Assembly (NCBI RefSeq): GCF_012277275.1
Contig: NZ_CP051155.1
Location: 744,001 to 808,000 of the forward strand
Length of the DNA: 64,000 nt
Direction of reading: 5' to 3'
Source of the DNA: Gephyromycinifex aptenodytis
GTDB lineage: Bacteria; Actinomycetota; Actinomycetes; Actinomycetales; Dermatophilaceae
Of the stretch, positions 27,433 to 35,585 are shown one piece after another. Numbering within the stretch: the first letter of the stretch is position 1; every line of letters begins with the position of its first letter. The position numbers and the translations under genes are program-made. The notes below the pieces were generated by a model. It was not told the origin of the DNA. It did not search any database and saw nothing but the letters and a program-made list of their open reading frames with translations.

Positions 27433-28316
27433 AGCAGTCCAGATTCCTTCAGTCCGGCGCGCAGACGCGCGCGTTCGTCATCAGTCAGAGTCAGCAGGGG
27501 CCCACGTACCGCGTCGCACGTGAGCACTCCCTGCTCTACCAGTGCAGCTTTGACGCTCATAGCGCCCTGGGTGATGCCCATCACCGCGTTCACGGCCGGC
27601 ACCAGGGAGAAGTGGATACGGCGCGCGGTGTCGATATCGCCTGATTCCATCGCCGCTACCATCTCGGCGTAGCGACCGGCCGCCACGTGAGAGGTCACTC
27701 CCACTACCCCCACACTGCCCTGGGCCAGATGCAGCAGGTTGTCGCCGTCGTTGCCGGAGTACCACAACAGATCGGTGGCCCGCATGACCTCGCTAGCAGC
27801 CCAGAAGTCGGCCTTGGCATCCTTGACCGCCAGAATCCGCGGGTGCGAAGCAAGGTCGAGCAGGGTGGGCACCGTGAGCGGAACCCCGGAGCGCCCGGGA
27901 ATGTCGTAGAGCATGACCGGCAGTTCCGTGGCGTCAGCCACCTGGCGGAAGTGGGCGATGAGCCCGGACTGCGGGGGCTTGTTGTAGTACGGAGTGACGA
28001 CGAGCAAGCCGTGCGCTCCCACCTCCTCAGCCGCCCGGGCCAGGTGCAGCGTGTGCCGGGTGTCATTGGTACCGACCCCGGCGATCACTCGGCACCGCTG
28101 CCCCACCGCATCAAGGACGACGCGCAGCAGCGCCGACTTCTCCTCATCGGTGGTCGTGGAGGATTCGCCGGTGGTGCCGTTGATGACAAGGCCGTCGTTG
28201 CCGTGATCGACCAGATGGCACGCCAGGGAGGCGGCGGCGTCCAGATCGAGCGCACCGTCCTCCTTCATCGGAGTGACCATGGCCGTAAGGACGCGACCGA
28301 AAGCAGGTGTCGACAT
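27429..28316 (-). CDS. dapA: 4-hydroxy-tetrahydrodipicolinate synthase
   Basis: Condenses pyruvate with aspartate semialdehyde, the first committed step of the diaminopimelate/lysine branch. The Schiff-base lysine is in ILAVKDAK (about residue 165), the catalytic tyrosine in VVTPYYNKP, and the threonine pair in INGTTGES. Length 295 aa, standard. ATG 28316 has TACCGT (28324-28329) ending 7 nt upstream, so the mRNA is probably leaderless. rnj is coupled downstream by a GTGA overlap; dapB and dapF are elsewhere in the window. Confidence 0.96.
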   Translation of the reverse strand: MSTPAFGRVLTAMVTPMKEDGALDLDAAASLACHLVDHGNDGLVINGTTGESSTTTDEEKSALLRVVLDAVGQRCRVIAGVGTNDTRHTLHLARAAEEVGAHGLLVVTPYYNKPPQSGLIAHFRQVADATELPVMLYDIPGRSGVPLTVPTLLDLASHPRILAVKDAKADFWAASEVMRATDLLWYSGNDGDNLLHLAQGSVGVVGVTSHVAAGRYAEMVAAMESGDIDTARRIHFSLVPAVNAVMGITQGAMSVKAALVEQGVLTCDAVRGPLLTLTDDERARLRAGLKESGLL

Positions 28317-28323
28317 GGGCTAA

Positions 28324-28329
28324 ACGGTA
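28324..28329 (-). promoter_or_regulatory. -10 box, probable leaderless dapA mRNA
   Basis: TACCGT on the minus strand ends 7 nt before ATG 28316. No ribosome binding site is visible. Confidence 0.5.
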
Positions 28330-28434
28330 ACGCCTGCCACCGACGCCCGGGTGCCACCTCCCACGGGCATCCCACCAAAACACGTATCAGCACGGCGATC
28401 GGGCGAAGTCCGCGGGGCTGTTGCGCCCGGGCAT

Positions 28435-28477
28435 AAAAAAACACGGCGCTACTCGCTCGGGGGTTCGAGTAGCGCCG
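28435..28477 (-). terminator. Intrinsic terminator with U7 tract, minus strand
   Basis: CGGCGCTACTCG (28444-28455) pairs perfectly with CGAGTAGCGCCG (28466-28477) around a 10-nt loop. On the minus strand the stem is followed by TGTTTTTTT (28443 down to 28435), a textbook U-tract that is rare in such G+C-rich DNA. It points toward dapA and can only end a transcript started inside the dapA/thyA gap. Confidence 0.85.
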
Positions 28478-28565
28478 CGTTCACAGATGACATCGCTGCG
28501 CCGAGGCTTCCGTTACGGCAATTTTCGGAGTTTTCATGTGACCTGGATCACCCCGATCCTCCTGG
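28443..28565 (-). ncRNA. Candidate small transcript / micro-ORF unit
   Basis: Inferred from the orphan terminator, not recognised as a known RNA family. Reading on the minus strand: AGGAGG (28563-28558), six bases, then GTG ATC CAG GTC ACA TGA (28551-28534). Its stop overlaps by ATGA the start of an 18-codon frame, [18 protein letters not shown] (28537-28481), which ends 3 bases before the terminator stem. This compact order of ribosome binding site, coupled micro-ORFs and terminator could be a leader-type regulatory RNA, a small peptide gene or a small RNA. No clear promoter is visible; TAGGTA just upstream of AGGAGG is a poor -10. Confidence 0.3.
28537..28552. promoter_or_regulatory. CRP/GlxR-like site
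   Basis: TGTGACCTGGATCACC matches TGTGA-N6-TCACA with one mismatch, the binding pattern of CRP-family regulators (Rv3676, GlxR). It is about 120 bp upstream of thyA and overlaps the start region of the candidate minus-strand small transcript. Confidence 0.4.
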
Positions 28566-28657
28566 GGCCTACCTACTCGTCCAGGCACCACCCGGTCTGG
28601 TCATTGGGATGCCGAGCCGGGATTGTCCCCCGCTCACCTCTGGCACAGCCTTTCTCG

Positions 28658-28663
28658 TACGGT
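28658..28663 (+). promoter_or_regulatory. -10 box, probable leaderless thyA mRNA
   Basis: TACGGT ends 6 nt before GTG 28670. No ribosome binding site is present. Confidence 0.5.
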
Positions 28664-28669
28664 GGTGGC

Positions 28670-29464
28670 GTGCAGCCGTATCTCGACCTTCTTCGCCATG
28701 TCCTGGACAACGGAACCCCACGTCAAGACCGGACGGGCACCGGCACCCTTTCGGTATTCGGGCACCAGATGCGTTTCGACCTGGCGGCAGGCTTCCCCGC
28801 AGTGACCACCAAGCGGCTTCACCTGCGCTCGGTCGTCGGGGAACTGTGCTGGTTCCTGCGCGGAGAGACGAACGTGCGGTGGCTGCAAGAGCGCGGCATC
28901 AGCATCTGGGACGAATGGGCCGACGAGTCCGGAGACCTCGGCCCGGTTTACGGCCACCAGTGGCGGTCGTGGCCCACGCCTGATGGCGGCAGCATCGACC
29001 AGATCGCGGCTGTCGTGGATTCGCTGCGCAACAACCCAAACAGCAGGCGACACCTGGTCTCGGCGTGGAATGTCGCCGAAGTGGACTCGATGGCCTTGCC
29101 GCCGTGCCACACGATGTTTCAGTTCTACGTCGCCAACGGCACCTTGAGCTGCCAGCTCTACCAGCGCAGCGCCGACCTCTTCCTCGGCGTCCCGTTCAAT
29201 ATCGCCTCCTACGCTCTGCTCACTGCGATGATGGCGCAGGTCACCGGTCTGGTGCCGGGCGAATTCATTCACACCTTCGGCGATGCGCACCTCTACCTCA
29301 ACCACCTGGAGCAGGCCAAACTCCAACTGGAACGCGAACCCCGTCCATTGCCGCAGCTACGCCTCAACCCCGAGCGGCGCGCGTTGGAAGACTTCGTCAT
29401 CGAGGACGTGGAACTCCTCGGCTACGACCCGCACCCCGGCATCAAGGCACCGATCGCGGTATGA
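28670..29464 (+). CDS. thyA: Thymidylate synthase ThyA
   Basis: Methylates dUMP to dTMP using methylene-tetrahydrofolate, producing dihydrofolate for the FolA encoded next. At 264 aa it is exactly the classical length. Nucleophile Cys146 is in [13 protein letters not shown], the phosphate-binding RR pair in [13 protein letters not shown], and [17 protein letters not shown] and [12 protein letters not shown] are conserved. An upstream open frame (from 28421) is not conserved. GTG 28670 gives the standard N-terminus ([14 protein letters not shown]) and has a -10 box just ahead. Its stop overlaps the folA start by ATGA. Confidence 0.97.
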   Translation: MQPYLDLLRHVLDNGTPRQDRTGTGTLSVFGHQMRFDLAAGFPAVTTKRLHLRSVVGELCWFLRGETNVRWLQERGISIWDEWADESGDLGPVYGHQWRSWPTPDGGSIDQIAAVVDSLRNNPNSRRHLVSAWNVAEVDSMALPPCHTMFQFYVANGTLSCQLYQRSADLFLGVPFNIASYALLTAMMAQVTGLVPGEFIHTFGDAHLYLNHLEQAKLQLEREPRPLPQLRLNPERRALEDFVIEDVELLGYDPHPGIKAPIAV

Positions 29465-29964
29465 ACGCCCACCCTCAGCGCGCACCACAGCCCGAGCTCG
29501 TCTTCGTGGCCCTGGTCGCTGCCAACCGGGTCATCGGCGACGGGCAGTCCCAGCCGTGGCACTTCCGCGAAGACCTCCAGCGATTCAAGGCGCTGACCAG
29601 CGGGCATCCGCTGCTCATGGGACGGGCCACCTTCGAGGCGATCGGCCGTCTGTTGCCGGGACGCGAAAGCGTCGTGCTGACCCGCTCCCCCTCGTGGTCG
29701 GCCCCCGGGGCCCACCTCGCCCATGACATCGACGAGGCCGTGACCCTCGCGGCCGGCCTGCCGGGGGGCGAGCAGATCATGGTCGTTGGTGGTGGCCAGA
29801 TCTACCAAGCGCTACTGCCCCGAGCGACTCGGTTGGAACTGACCGAATGCGACGCCCCCGCCCAAGGTGAGGTGTTGTTCCCCGAGGTGGACCCGGCGCA
29901 ATGGGTGGAAATCGCCCGCGATGATCGCTGCGCTTTTGCCTTCGTCACCTATCGACGTCGCTGA
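29461..29964 (+). CDS. folA: Dihydrofolate reductase
   Basis: Regenerates tetrahydrofolate consumed by ThyA; the target of trimethoprim. It is 167 aa, with [31 protein letters not shown] (folate site, with Glu in place of the usual acidic Asp), [11 protein letters not shown] and [13 protein letters not shown] (NADPH binding). ATG 29461 overlaps the thyA stop (ATGA), so the pair is translationally coupled. The upstream continuation of the frame lies inside thyA and is not the gene. Confidence 0.96.
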   Translation: MNAHPQRAPQPELVFVALVAANRVIGDGQSQPWHFREDLQRFKALTSGHPLLMGRATFEAIGRLLPGRESVVLTRSPSWSAPGAHLAHDIDEAVTLAAGLPGGEQIMVVGGGQIYQALLPRATRLELTECDAPAQGEVLFPEVDPAQWVEIARDDRCAFAFVTYRRR

Positions 29965-30093
29965 ATCGCACCGCAGCGCCCCTACCGATCTCTTGTCCGG
30001 GCGGACCGTCGTCGAATCTGAGGGCTCCAGCCCCGGGAACAAAACGAACCATGTCGTTATCGGCGAGTCCCCCCGCGCGTGGTGGTTACGAAC

Positions 30094-30109
30094 TAATGTG
30101 CGCAACATT
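30094..30109. promoter_or_regulatory. Possible cstA promoter with inverted repeat
   Basis: TAATGT (30094-30099) is a candidate -10 giving a leader of about 30 nt to cstA. It overlaps an inverted repeat AATGT-GCGCA-ACATT (30095-30109) that could be an operator covering the transcript start. The regulator is unknown. Confidence 0.35.
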
Positions 30110-30136
30110 CGAGCCACCTCATAGCAGGAGAAACCC

Positions 30137-32419
30137 ATGTCCAGTGTGGCAAATCAGCAAGACCGCATGATCCGCACGGACCCCGATCGACCACCGGTCG
30201 CGGTGGTCGAGCCGCCAGGCCTGTCCGGCCCCGCGAAGATCGTGTTTGCGGCGATCGCGGTCGTGGCTGCTATCGGCTGGTCCATGCTAGCCATTTCCCG
30301 AGGCGAGCACGTCAGCTCCATCTGGATCGTTCTTGCCGCCGTCGGAAGTTATCTGCTGGCGTTGCGTTTCTACGCAACGCTTATCGAACATAAGATTCAC
30401 CGCCCTGATGACACCAGAGCAACTCCGGGCGAAGAGTTCGACAACGGCAAGGACTACATGCCGACCGACCGGCGGGTGCTGTTCGGTCACCACTTCGCCG
30501 CCATCTCCGGCGCGGGTCCTCTGGTGGGGCCGGTGTTGGCCTCCCAGATGGGGTACATGCCCGGCACCTTGTGGATCATCTTCGGGGTGGTCCTGGCCGG
30601 GGCCGTGCAGGACTACATGGTGCTGCACCTGTCGATCCGCCGCGGTGGGCGCACCCTGGGTCAGATGGCCCGGGATGAGCTCGGACCGGTCGGCGGCTGG
30701 GCCGCCATCGTCGGCGTGCTCACCATCATGGTGATCCTCATCGCGGTGCTCGGCGTCGTCATGATCGGTGCCCTGGCCGAGAGCGCCTGGGCGGTGTGGG
30801 CCGTGGCGATGACCATCCCCATCGCTTTCTTCATGGGCTTCTACCTTCGCTACCTGCGCCCCGGCAAGGTCTCGGAGGTCTCCGGTATCGGTGTGGCGCT
30901 GCTGCTCGCGGCAATCGTCAGCGGCCGCTGGGTCTCCCAGAGCGACTGGGGCCACATCTTCGTGCTGGACAAGCCGACCCTGGCGATCGCACTTGCCATT
31001 TACGGCTTCATCGCCGCTGTGCTGCCGGTGTGGATGCTGCTGGCTCCGCGTGACTACCTGTCCACCTTCATGAAGGTGGGGACGATCGTGATGCTGGCTA
31101 TCGCCATCCTCATCGTCCGGCCGGAGCTGCAGATGCCTGCGGTCACCGAATTCGCACGCACCGGAACGGGCCCGGCGTTCGCAGGTGAGCTCTTCCCCTT
31201 CTTGTTCATCACCATCGCCTGCGGCGCGATCTCAGGGTTCCACGCCCTCATCGCCTCCGGCACCACACCGAAACTGATCGAAAAAGAGAAGCAAGCCCGC
31301 ATGATCGGCTACGGCGGCATGCTCACCGAGAGCTTCGTCGCGATCATGGCCTTGGTCGCCGCGTGCATCATCGACCAGCACGTCTACTTCGCGATGAACG
31401 CCCCGGCCGGCCTGACCGGCGGCACCCCGGAGGCTGCCGCCGCCTACACCAACAGCCTCGGGCTGGTCTCCCCCGGCGGCACCACGCTGCCGGCGGTGGA
31501 CCCCAGCGTCTATGCGCAGGCAGCGAAGGCAGTCGGTGAGGAATCGATCATCTCCCGCACCGGCGGCGCCCCCACCCTGGCCTTTGGAATGTCAGAGGTC
31601 ATGCACCAGGTCCCCGGCTTGAACCTGCTGGGAGACAAGGCTTTCTGGTACCACTTCGCCATTCTGTTCGAGGCGCTGTTCATCCTCACCACGATCGACG
31701 CCGGGACCCGCGTGGCGCGTTTCATGTTCTCCGACGCGGTCAGCAACGTCCGCGGCCTGGCCCGCTTCAAGGACCCGAACTGGGTTCCTGGGGCATGGAT
31801 CTCGACCTCGGTGATGGTCCTGGCGTGGGGAAGCATCCTGTACATGGGGGTGACCGACCCGCTGGGCGGCATCAACATGCTGTTCCCGCTGTTCGGCATC
31901 GCCAACCAACTGCTGGCCGTCATCGCCCTGTGCGTGGTCTTCGCGGTCACGATGAAGAAGGTCGGCCCCACCTGGGCCTGGATTCCTGGGCTGCCGCTGT
32001 TCTTCGTACTCATCGTGACGATGACCGCCTCCTGGCAGAAGATCTTCAGCACCAACCCCAAGATCGGCTACTGGACGATCCACTCCCAGGCCAAGGCTGC
32101 ACTGGCCTCCGGGGCGGACTCGTTCCAGACCGCGAAAACTCCGGAAGCCATCGAAGCGGTGGTGCGTAATACGGCGGTACAGGGCACCCTGTCCATCGTG
32201 TACGCGCTGCTGGTGATCATCGTGTTCGGGGCCGCGATGATGGTCTCGCTACGGGCCCTGCGTAACGGCGATCGCGCTGTGCACGAGCACCAAGCACCTC
32301 CGTCGCAGATCTTCGCTCCCAGTGGGTTCATCCCCACGCCGTTGGAGAAGGAAGCTCTCGCGCAGTGGCACGAAGCAGGCTTGGAGCCCACCCCGGTGGG
32401 TCCCCATCACCACCCATGA
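30137..32419 (+). CDS. cstA: Carbon starvation protein CstA, pyruvate/peptide transporter
   Basis: Polytopic membrane transporter of the CstA/BtsT family, 760 aa, with many hydrophobic helices. Family members take up pyruvate or peptides and respond to nutrient limitation. Recognisable segments are HFAAISGAGPLVGPVLA, the long central membrane block, SGFHALIASGTTPKLIEKE and FEALFILTTIDAGTRVARF. The C-terminal 50 residues are soluble and His-rich. AGGAG at 30126-30130, 6 nt before ATG 30137, fixes the start. The small ybdD gene follows behind a strong hairpin, the usual cstA-ybdD pairing. Import of pyruvate would suit the pyruvate:ferredoxin oxidoreductase encoded 5 kb away, but that link is only inference. 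Confidence 0.93.
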   Translation: MSSVANQQDRMIRTDPDRPPVAVVEPPGLSGPAKIVFAAIAVVAAIGWSMLAISRGEHVSSIWIVLAAVGSYLLALRFYATLIEHKIHRPDDTRATPGEEFDNGKDYMPTDRRVLFGHHFAAISGAGPLVGPVLASQMGYMPGTLWIIFGVVLAGAVQDYMVLHLSIRRGGRTLGQMARDELGPVGGWAAIVGVLTIMVILIAVLGVVMIGALAESAWAVWAVAMTIPIAFFMGFYLRYLRPGKVSEVSGIGVALLLAAIVSGRWVSQSDWGHIFVLDKPTLAIALAIYGFIAAVLPVWMLLAPRDYLSTFMKVGTIVMLAIAILIVRPELQMPAVTEFARTGTGPAFAGELFPFLFITIACGAISGFHALIASGTTPKLIEKEKQARMIGYGGMLTESFVAIMALVAACIIDQHVYFAMNAPAGLTGGTPEAAAAYTNSLGLVSPGGTTLPAVDPSVYAQAAKAVGEESIISRTGGAPTLAFGMSEVMHQVPGLNLLGDKAFWYHFAILFEALFILTTIDAGTRVARFMFSDAVSNVRGLARFKDPNWVPGAWISTSVMVLAWGSILYMGVTDPLGGINMLFPLFGIANQLLAVIALCVVFAVTMKKVGPTWAWIPGLPLFFVLIVTMTASWQKIFSTNPKIGYWTIHSQAKAALASGADSFQTAKTPEAIEAVVRNTAVQGTLSIVYALLVIIVFGAAMMVSLRALRNGDRAVHEHQAPPSQIFAPSGFIPTPLEKEALAQWHEAGLEPTPVGPHHHP

Positions 32420-32444
32420 GGCAACCGATAGCCGATCCGGCGCG

Positions 32445-32476
32445 CGGGTGCGGCAACCGTGGGGTTGCCGCACCCG
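32445..32476 (+). terminator. Hairpin between cstA and ybdD
   Basis: A perfect 14-bp stem, CGGGTGCGGCAACC (32445-32458) with GGTTGCCGCACCCG (32463-32476), and a GTGG tetraloop 25 nt after the cstA stop. There is no U-tract. It probably lowers readthrough into ybdD or protects the cstA 3' end. Confidence 0.65.
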
Positions 32477-32491
32477 GCACGGGCGAGGTAG

Positions 32492-32704
32492 GTGCGTGAA
32501 GTGAACGGTTTCCTGGCCCGGCTACGGCGCACATGTTCGGTCCTGAACTGGTATATCCGCGGCGTGACCGGCGCGGACGCCTATGAGCGGTACGTGGCGC
32601 ACCTGCAACGCACCCATCCGCAGGCGCCGATTCCCAGCGAGAAGCAATTCTGGCGAGATAAGTACGCAGAGATGGACCGCAACCCCAAGGCGCGCTGTTG
32701 TTGA
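32492..32704 (+). CDS. ybdD: YbdD/YjiX family small protein (DUF466)
   Basis: A small protein of 70 aa nearly always encoded next to cstA or btsT and needed for full activity of the YjiY/BtsT-type transporter in enterobacteria; the mechanism is unknown. The pattern Y-x-R-x6-AYERYVAHLQRTHP...FWRDKY and the invariant C-terminal RCC (KARCC) identify it. Two starts are possible, GTG 32492 and GTG 32501; the AGGTAGG stretch upstream does not decide between them. A 17-bp hairpin follows the stop. Confidence 0.88.
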   Translation: MREVNGFLARLRRTCSVLNWYIRGVTGADAYERYVAHLQRTHPQAPIPSEKQFWRDKYAEMDRNPKARCC

Positions 32705-32721
32705 GCCGCCCGTAATGCAGG

Positions 32722-32757
32722 ATCAGCGCCGCCGACACCCGTGTCGGCGGCGCTGAT
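32722..32757. terminator. Terminator after ybdD
   Basis: ATCAGCGCCGCCGACAC (32722-32738) pairs with GTGTCGGCGGCGCTGAT (32741-32757), 17 bp perfect with only two unpaired bases at the tip, 18 nt after the ybdD stop. Confidence 0.8.
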
Positions 32758-32763
32758 GCCTCG

Positions 32764-32817
32764 ACCCTGCCGCCAGCCACCGGGCGCCCGGCACGCGCCG
32801 CTTGCTGGCGGCAGGGT
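32764..32817. repeat. Second large inverted repeat before MFS gene
   Basis: ACCCTGCCGCCAGC (32764-32777) pairs with GCTGGCGGCAGGGT (32804-32817) around a 26-nt loop that itself holds the palindrome CGGGCGCCCG. It ends 21 bp before the -10 box of the MFS gene, so it may be an operator or a second terminator. Confidence 0.6.
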
Positions 32818-32838
32818 GGCTGCCGGTGGAAAGAACCG

Positions 32839-32844
32839 TAAGGT
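32839..32844 (+). promoter_or_regulatory. -10 box, probable leaderless MFS mRNA
   Basis: TAAGGT ends 7 nt before GTG 32852. No ribosome binding site is present. Confidence 0.5.
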
Positions 32845-32851
32845 GACGCGC

Positions 32852-34129
32852 GTGTCTTCTCCACGAACCGAGGCGCAACGACGCACCGTCATCGTCCTCA
32901 CCATCGCCCAGGTGTTCAGTTCCCTCGGGAACGGCTCGAGCATCGCGCTCGGGTCCGTTCTTGCCGTGCAGTTCTCCGGGCGGGAGTCCCTTGCCGGGGC
33001 TGCCAACACCGCGCTGGGGCTTGGAGCGGCGTTCAGCGCCATCCCACTGGCGCGCCTGGCGATGGCACGCGGACGGCGGATCGGCCTGGGCGCCGGCCTG
33101 TTGGCGGCGATCCTGGGCACGATGATGATGGTGGCCGCCGTCCTCACGAACTCGTTCGCCGTGCTGGTGATCGGCTGCGCACTCGTGGGGGTGGCCACTG
33201 CGGTCAACTTGCAGGCTCGCTTCGCCGTCACCGATCTCGCCGACCCTGCCCACCGCGGCCGCGACCTGTCGATCGTGGTGTGGGCCATCACTATCGGTGC
33301 TGTCCTGGGCCCCAACACGGTCGGACCCGGCGCCTACCTCGCGGCCCCGCTGAATCTGCCTCCGTACGCAGGAGCCTTCCTCATCAGTGCGGCCGGCATG
33401 GTCATCGGCGGCACGGTGATCTTGGTCGGGCTTCGCCCAGACCCCCTACTTCTGCGCCGTGAACTCGACGGAGAACAGCGCAAACCTGCCCGGCAGGCGT
33501 CCTGGCGCGCTGGGGCGTCCATCGTGGCGGCCCACCCGGTCAGCCTCGCGGCCGTGCTGGCGATGCTCGGCGCCCACACCACAATGGTCGCGGTGATGTC
33601 GATGACCCCGCTGCACCTGGCCCACCACGCCCACGGCGGTTCGGACGCCGACACGCTGACCCTCATCGGGCTGACGATCTCGCTGCACATCGCCGGCATG
33701 TACGCGCTGTCGCCCCTGATGGGTGCTTTCACCGACCGTCTCGGTCCCCGCGTGGTCGCCCTCGGTGGCCTGGCGGTGGTTGCGCTCGCGGCGGTGATGA
33801 CCGGATTCGGTTCTGCCCATGTGCCGCTGGTGACGGCTGGCCTTGTCGTGCTCGGCCTGGGCTGGTCGGCGACCACTGTCGCCGGAGCCACGCTATTGAC
33901 GACCTCGCTGCCCCCGACCGAACGGGTGCAAGCTCAGGGTTTCACCGACGCGCTCACCTCGTTGTGCGGCGCGTTGGGTAGCGCCAGCGCCGGTCTGGTG
34001 ATGGGTCGCCTGGACTACCCGGGCGTCAGCGCCGTCTACGGCACGCTCGCCGTCGGCGCGGCCGTGGGAGTCTTCCTGATCACCTCCAGCGCCCGGGCAC
34101 GCCAACACGCATCCTCGCTACGGCACTGA
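32852..34129 (+). CDS. MFS transporter, substrate unknown
   Basis: Major facilitator superfamily permease with about 12 transmembrane helices in 425 aa. The loop between helices 2 and 3 reads RLAMARGRRIGLGAG, an MFS motif A-like pattern, and ADPAHRGRDLS is a typical cytoplasmic loop. The central soluble loop (residues about 205-225, rich in Arg/Gln) separates the two six-helix halves, and the second half has its own GAFTDRLGPR motif. No feature identifies the substrate; a drug or metabolite exporter is the default guess. GTG 32852 is chosen because of the -10 box 7 nt ahead; the frame upstream runs through hairpins and is not protein-like. Flanked by ybdD and, convergently, dapB. Confidence 0.85.
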   Translation: MSSPRTEAQRRTVIVLTIAQVFSSLGNGSSIALGSVLAVQFSGRESLAGAANTALGLGAAFSAIPLARLAMARGRRIGLGAGLLAAILGTMMMVAAVLTNSFAVLVIGCALVGVATAVNLQARFAVTDLADPAHRGRDLSIVVWAITIGAVLGPNTVGPGAYLAAPLNLPPYAGAFLISAAGMVIGGTVILVGLRPDPLLLRRELDGEQRKPARQASWRAGASIVAAHPVSLAAVLAMLGAHTTMVAVMSMTPLHLAHHAHGGSDADTLTLIGLTISLHIAGMYALSPLMGAFTDRLGPRVVALGGLAVVALAAVMTGFGSAHVPLVTAGLVVLGLGWSATTVAGATLLTTSLPPTERVQAQGFTDALTSLCGALGSASAGLVMGRLDYPGVSAVYGTLAVGAAVGVFLITSSARARQHASSLRH

Positions 34130-34181
34130 ACCCTGAGCGCCACCCAGGCTCAGCTGTGCCCACAGCAGCGCGTCCTGGGCT

Positions 34182-35033
<852 letters not shown>

Positions 35034-35120
35034 TCATCGCAACGTCTGTGGGCAGACCTACCAGCTCCGACTGTCCCTTCCGTAGACTGATCACATCCTG
35101 GAAGTGGAGTGATTCATCCC

Positions 35121-35486
35121 ATGTCAACGGGTTTCGAGACTGCCGACAACAGCCACGTCCTGACCAGATTCCGCCATCGTCTGGGACCACTTTGGGACGA
35201 CGTCGCCCCGCACTGCGTCGAGGCTGGCGCAGAGGACCTACCCCGGTTGAAGAACCAGATCCGCCGCTGTTCGCGCCCGGAATGCGCCACTAACGCTCAG
35301 TTGGCGCGAGAACTCGAAGCGTTGCTGGCCGGCTGGCCGCATTACGGCTCCTGCGAACGGATGATCCTGCGCGGTGCCGTGGACTATCTGGCCGAGGATG
35401 AGGCACAGTCGCCGCGAGCGGGAGTCGCGCGCGATGGGGACGTTGTCGTGGAGGCCACGGTACGAACTCTGCTGCGGCGGGCCTGA
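35121..35486 (+). CDS. Hypothetical protein, 121 aa
   Basis: I do not recognise this protein. It is predicted soluble and mostly helical, with three cysteines in the first half (PHCVEAG, RRCSRPEC) and one later (YGSCERM). The spacing CSRPEC could suit metal or redox chemistry but matches no known motif. The C-terminal half (RMILRGAVDYLAEDEAQ) looks like a helical domain. ATG 35121 has GGAG 11 nt ahead; GTG 35109 in frame (4 codons more) is an alternative with GGAA ahead. TAGACT at 35083-35088 is a likely -10. It lies just upstream of the GltD-like gene on the same strand, 99 bases away, so co-transcription with the redox cluster is possible. Confidence 0.6.
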   Translation: MSTGFETADNSHVLTRFRHRLGPLWDDVAPHCVEAGAEDLPRLKNQIRRCSRPECATNAQLARELEALLAGWPHYGSCERMILRGAVDYLAEDEAQSPRAGVARDGDVVVEATVRTLLRRA

Positions 35487-35585
35487 AAAGCGCGTTCCCC
35501 GCCACTTCGCCGGACAAAGGTCCCCCCTGCGCGCATGCCCCGAACCGTACGGTCGAGGCATTGCCCAGGAAGCGAGGCCCCACTC

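Larger units (their letters stand above)
28317..28669. other. Divergent intergenic region dapA / thyA
   Basis: 353 bases between two divergent genes. From left to right it holds the dapA -10 box, an intrinsic terminator acting on the minus strand (28435-28477), a minus-strand pair of tiny coupled open frames with a perfect AGGAGG (28558-28563), a TGTGA-N6-TCACC site (28537-28552) and the thyA -10 box. The terminator has no annotated gene to serve, which implies a small transcript in the gap. Confidence 0.6.

Noticed and set aside
28435-28565. Candidate small transcript as a member of the actinobacterial 6C RNA family
   Set aside because: Only one hairpin with five loop Cs is present, whereas 6C RNAs have two C-rich loops.
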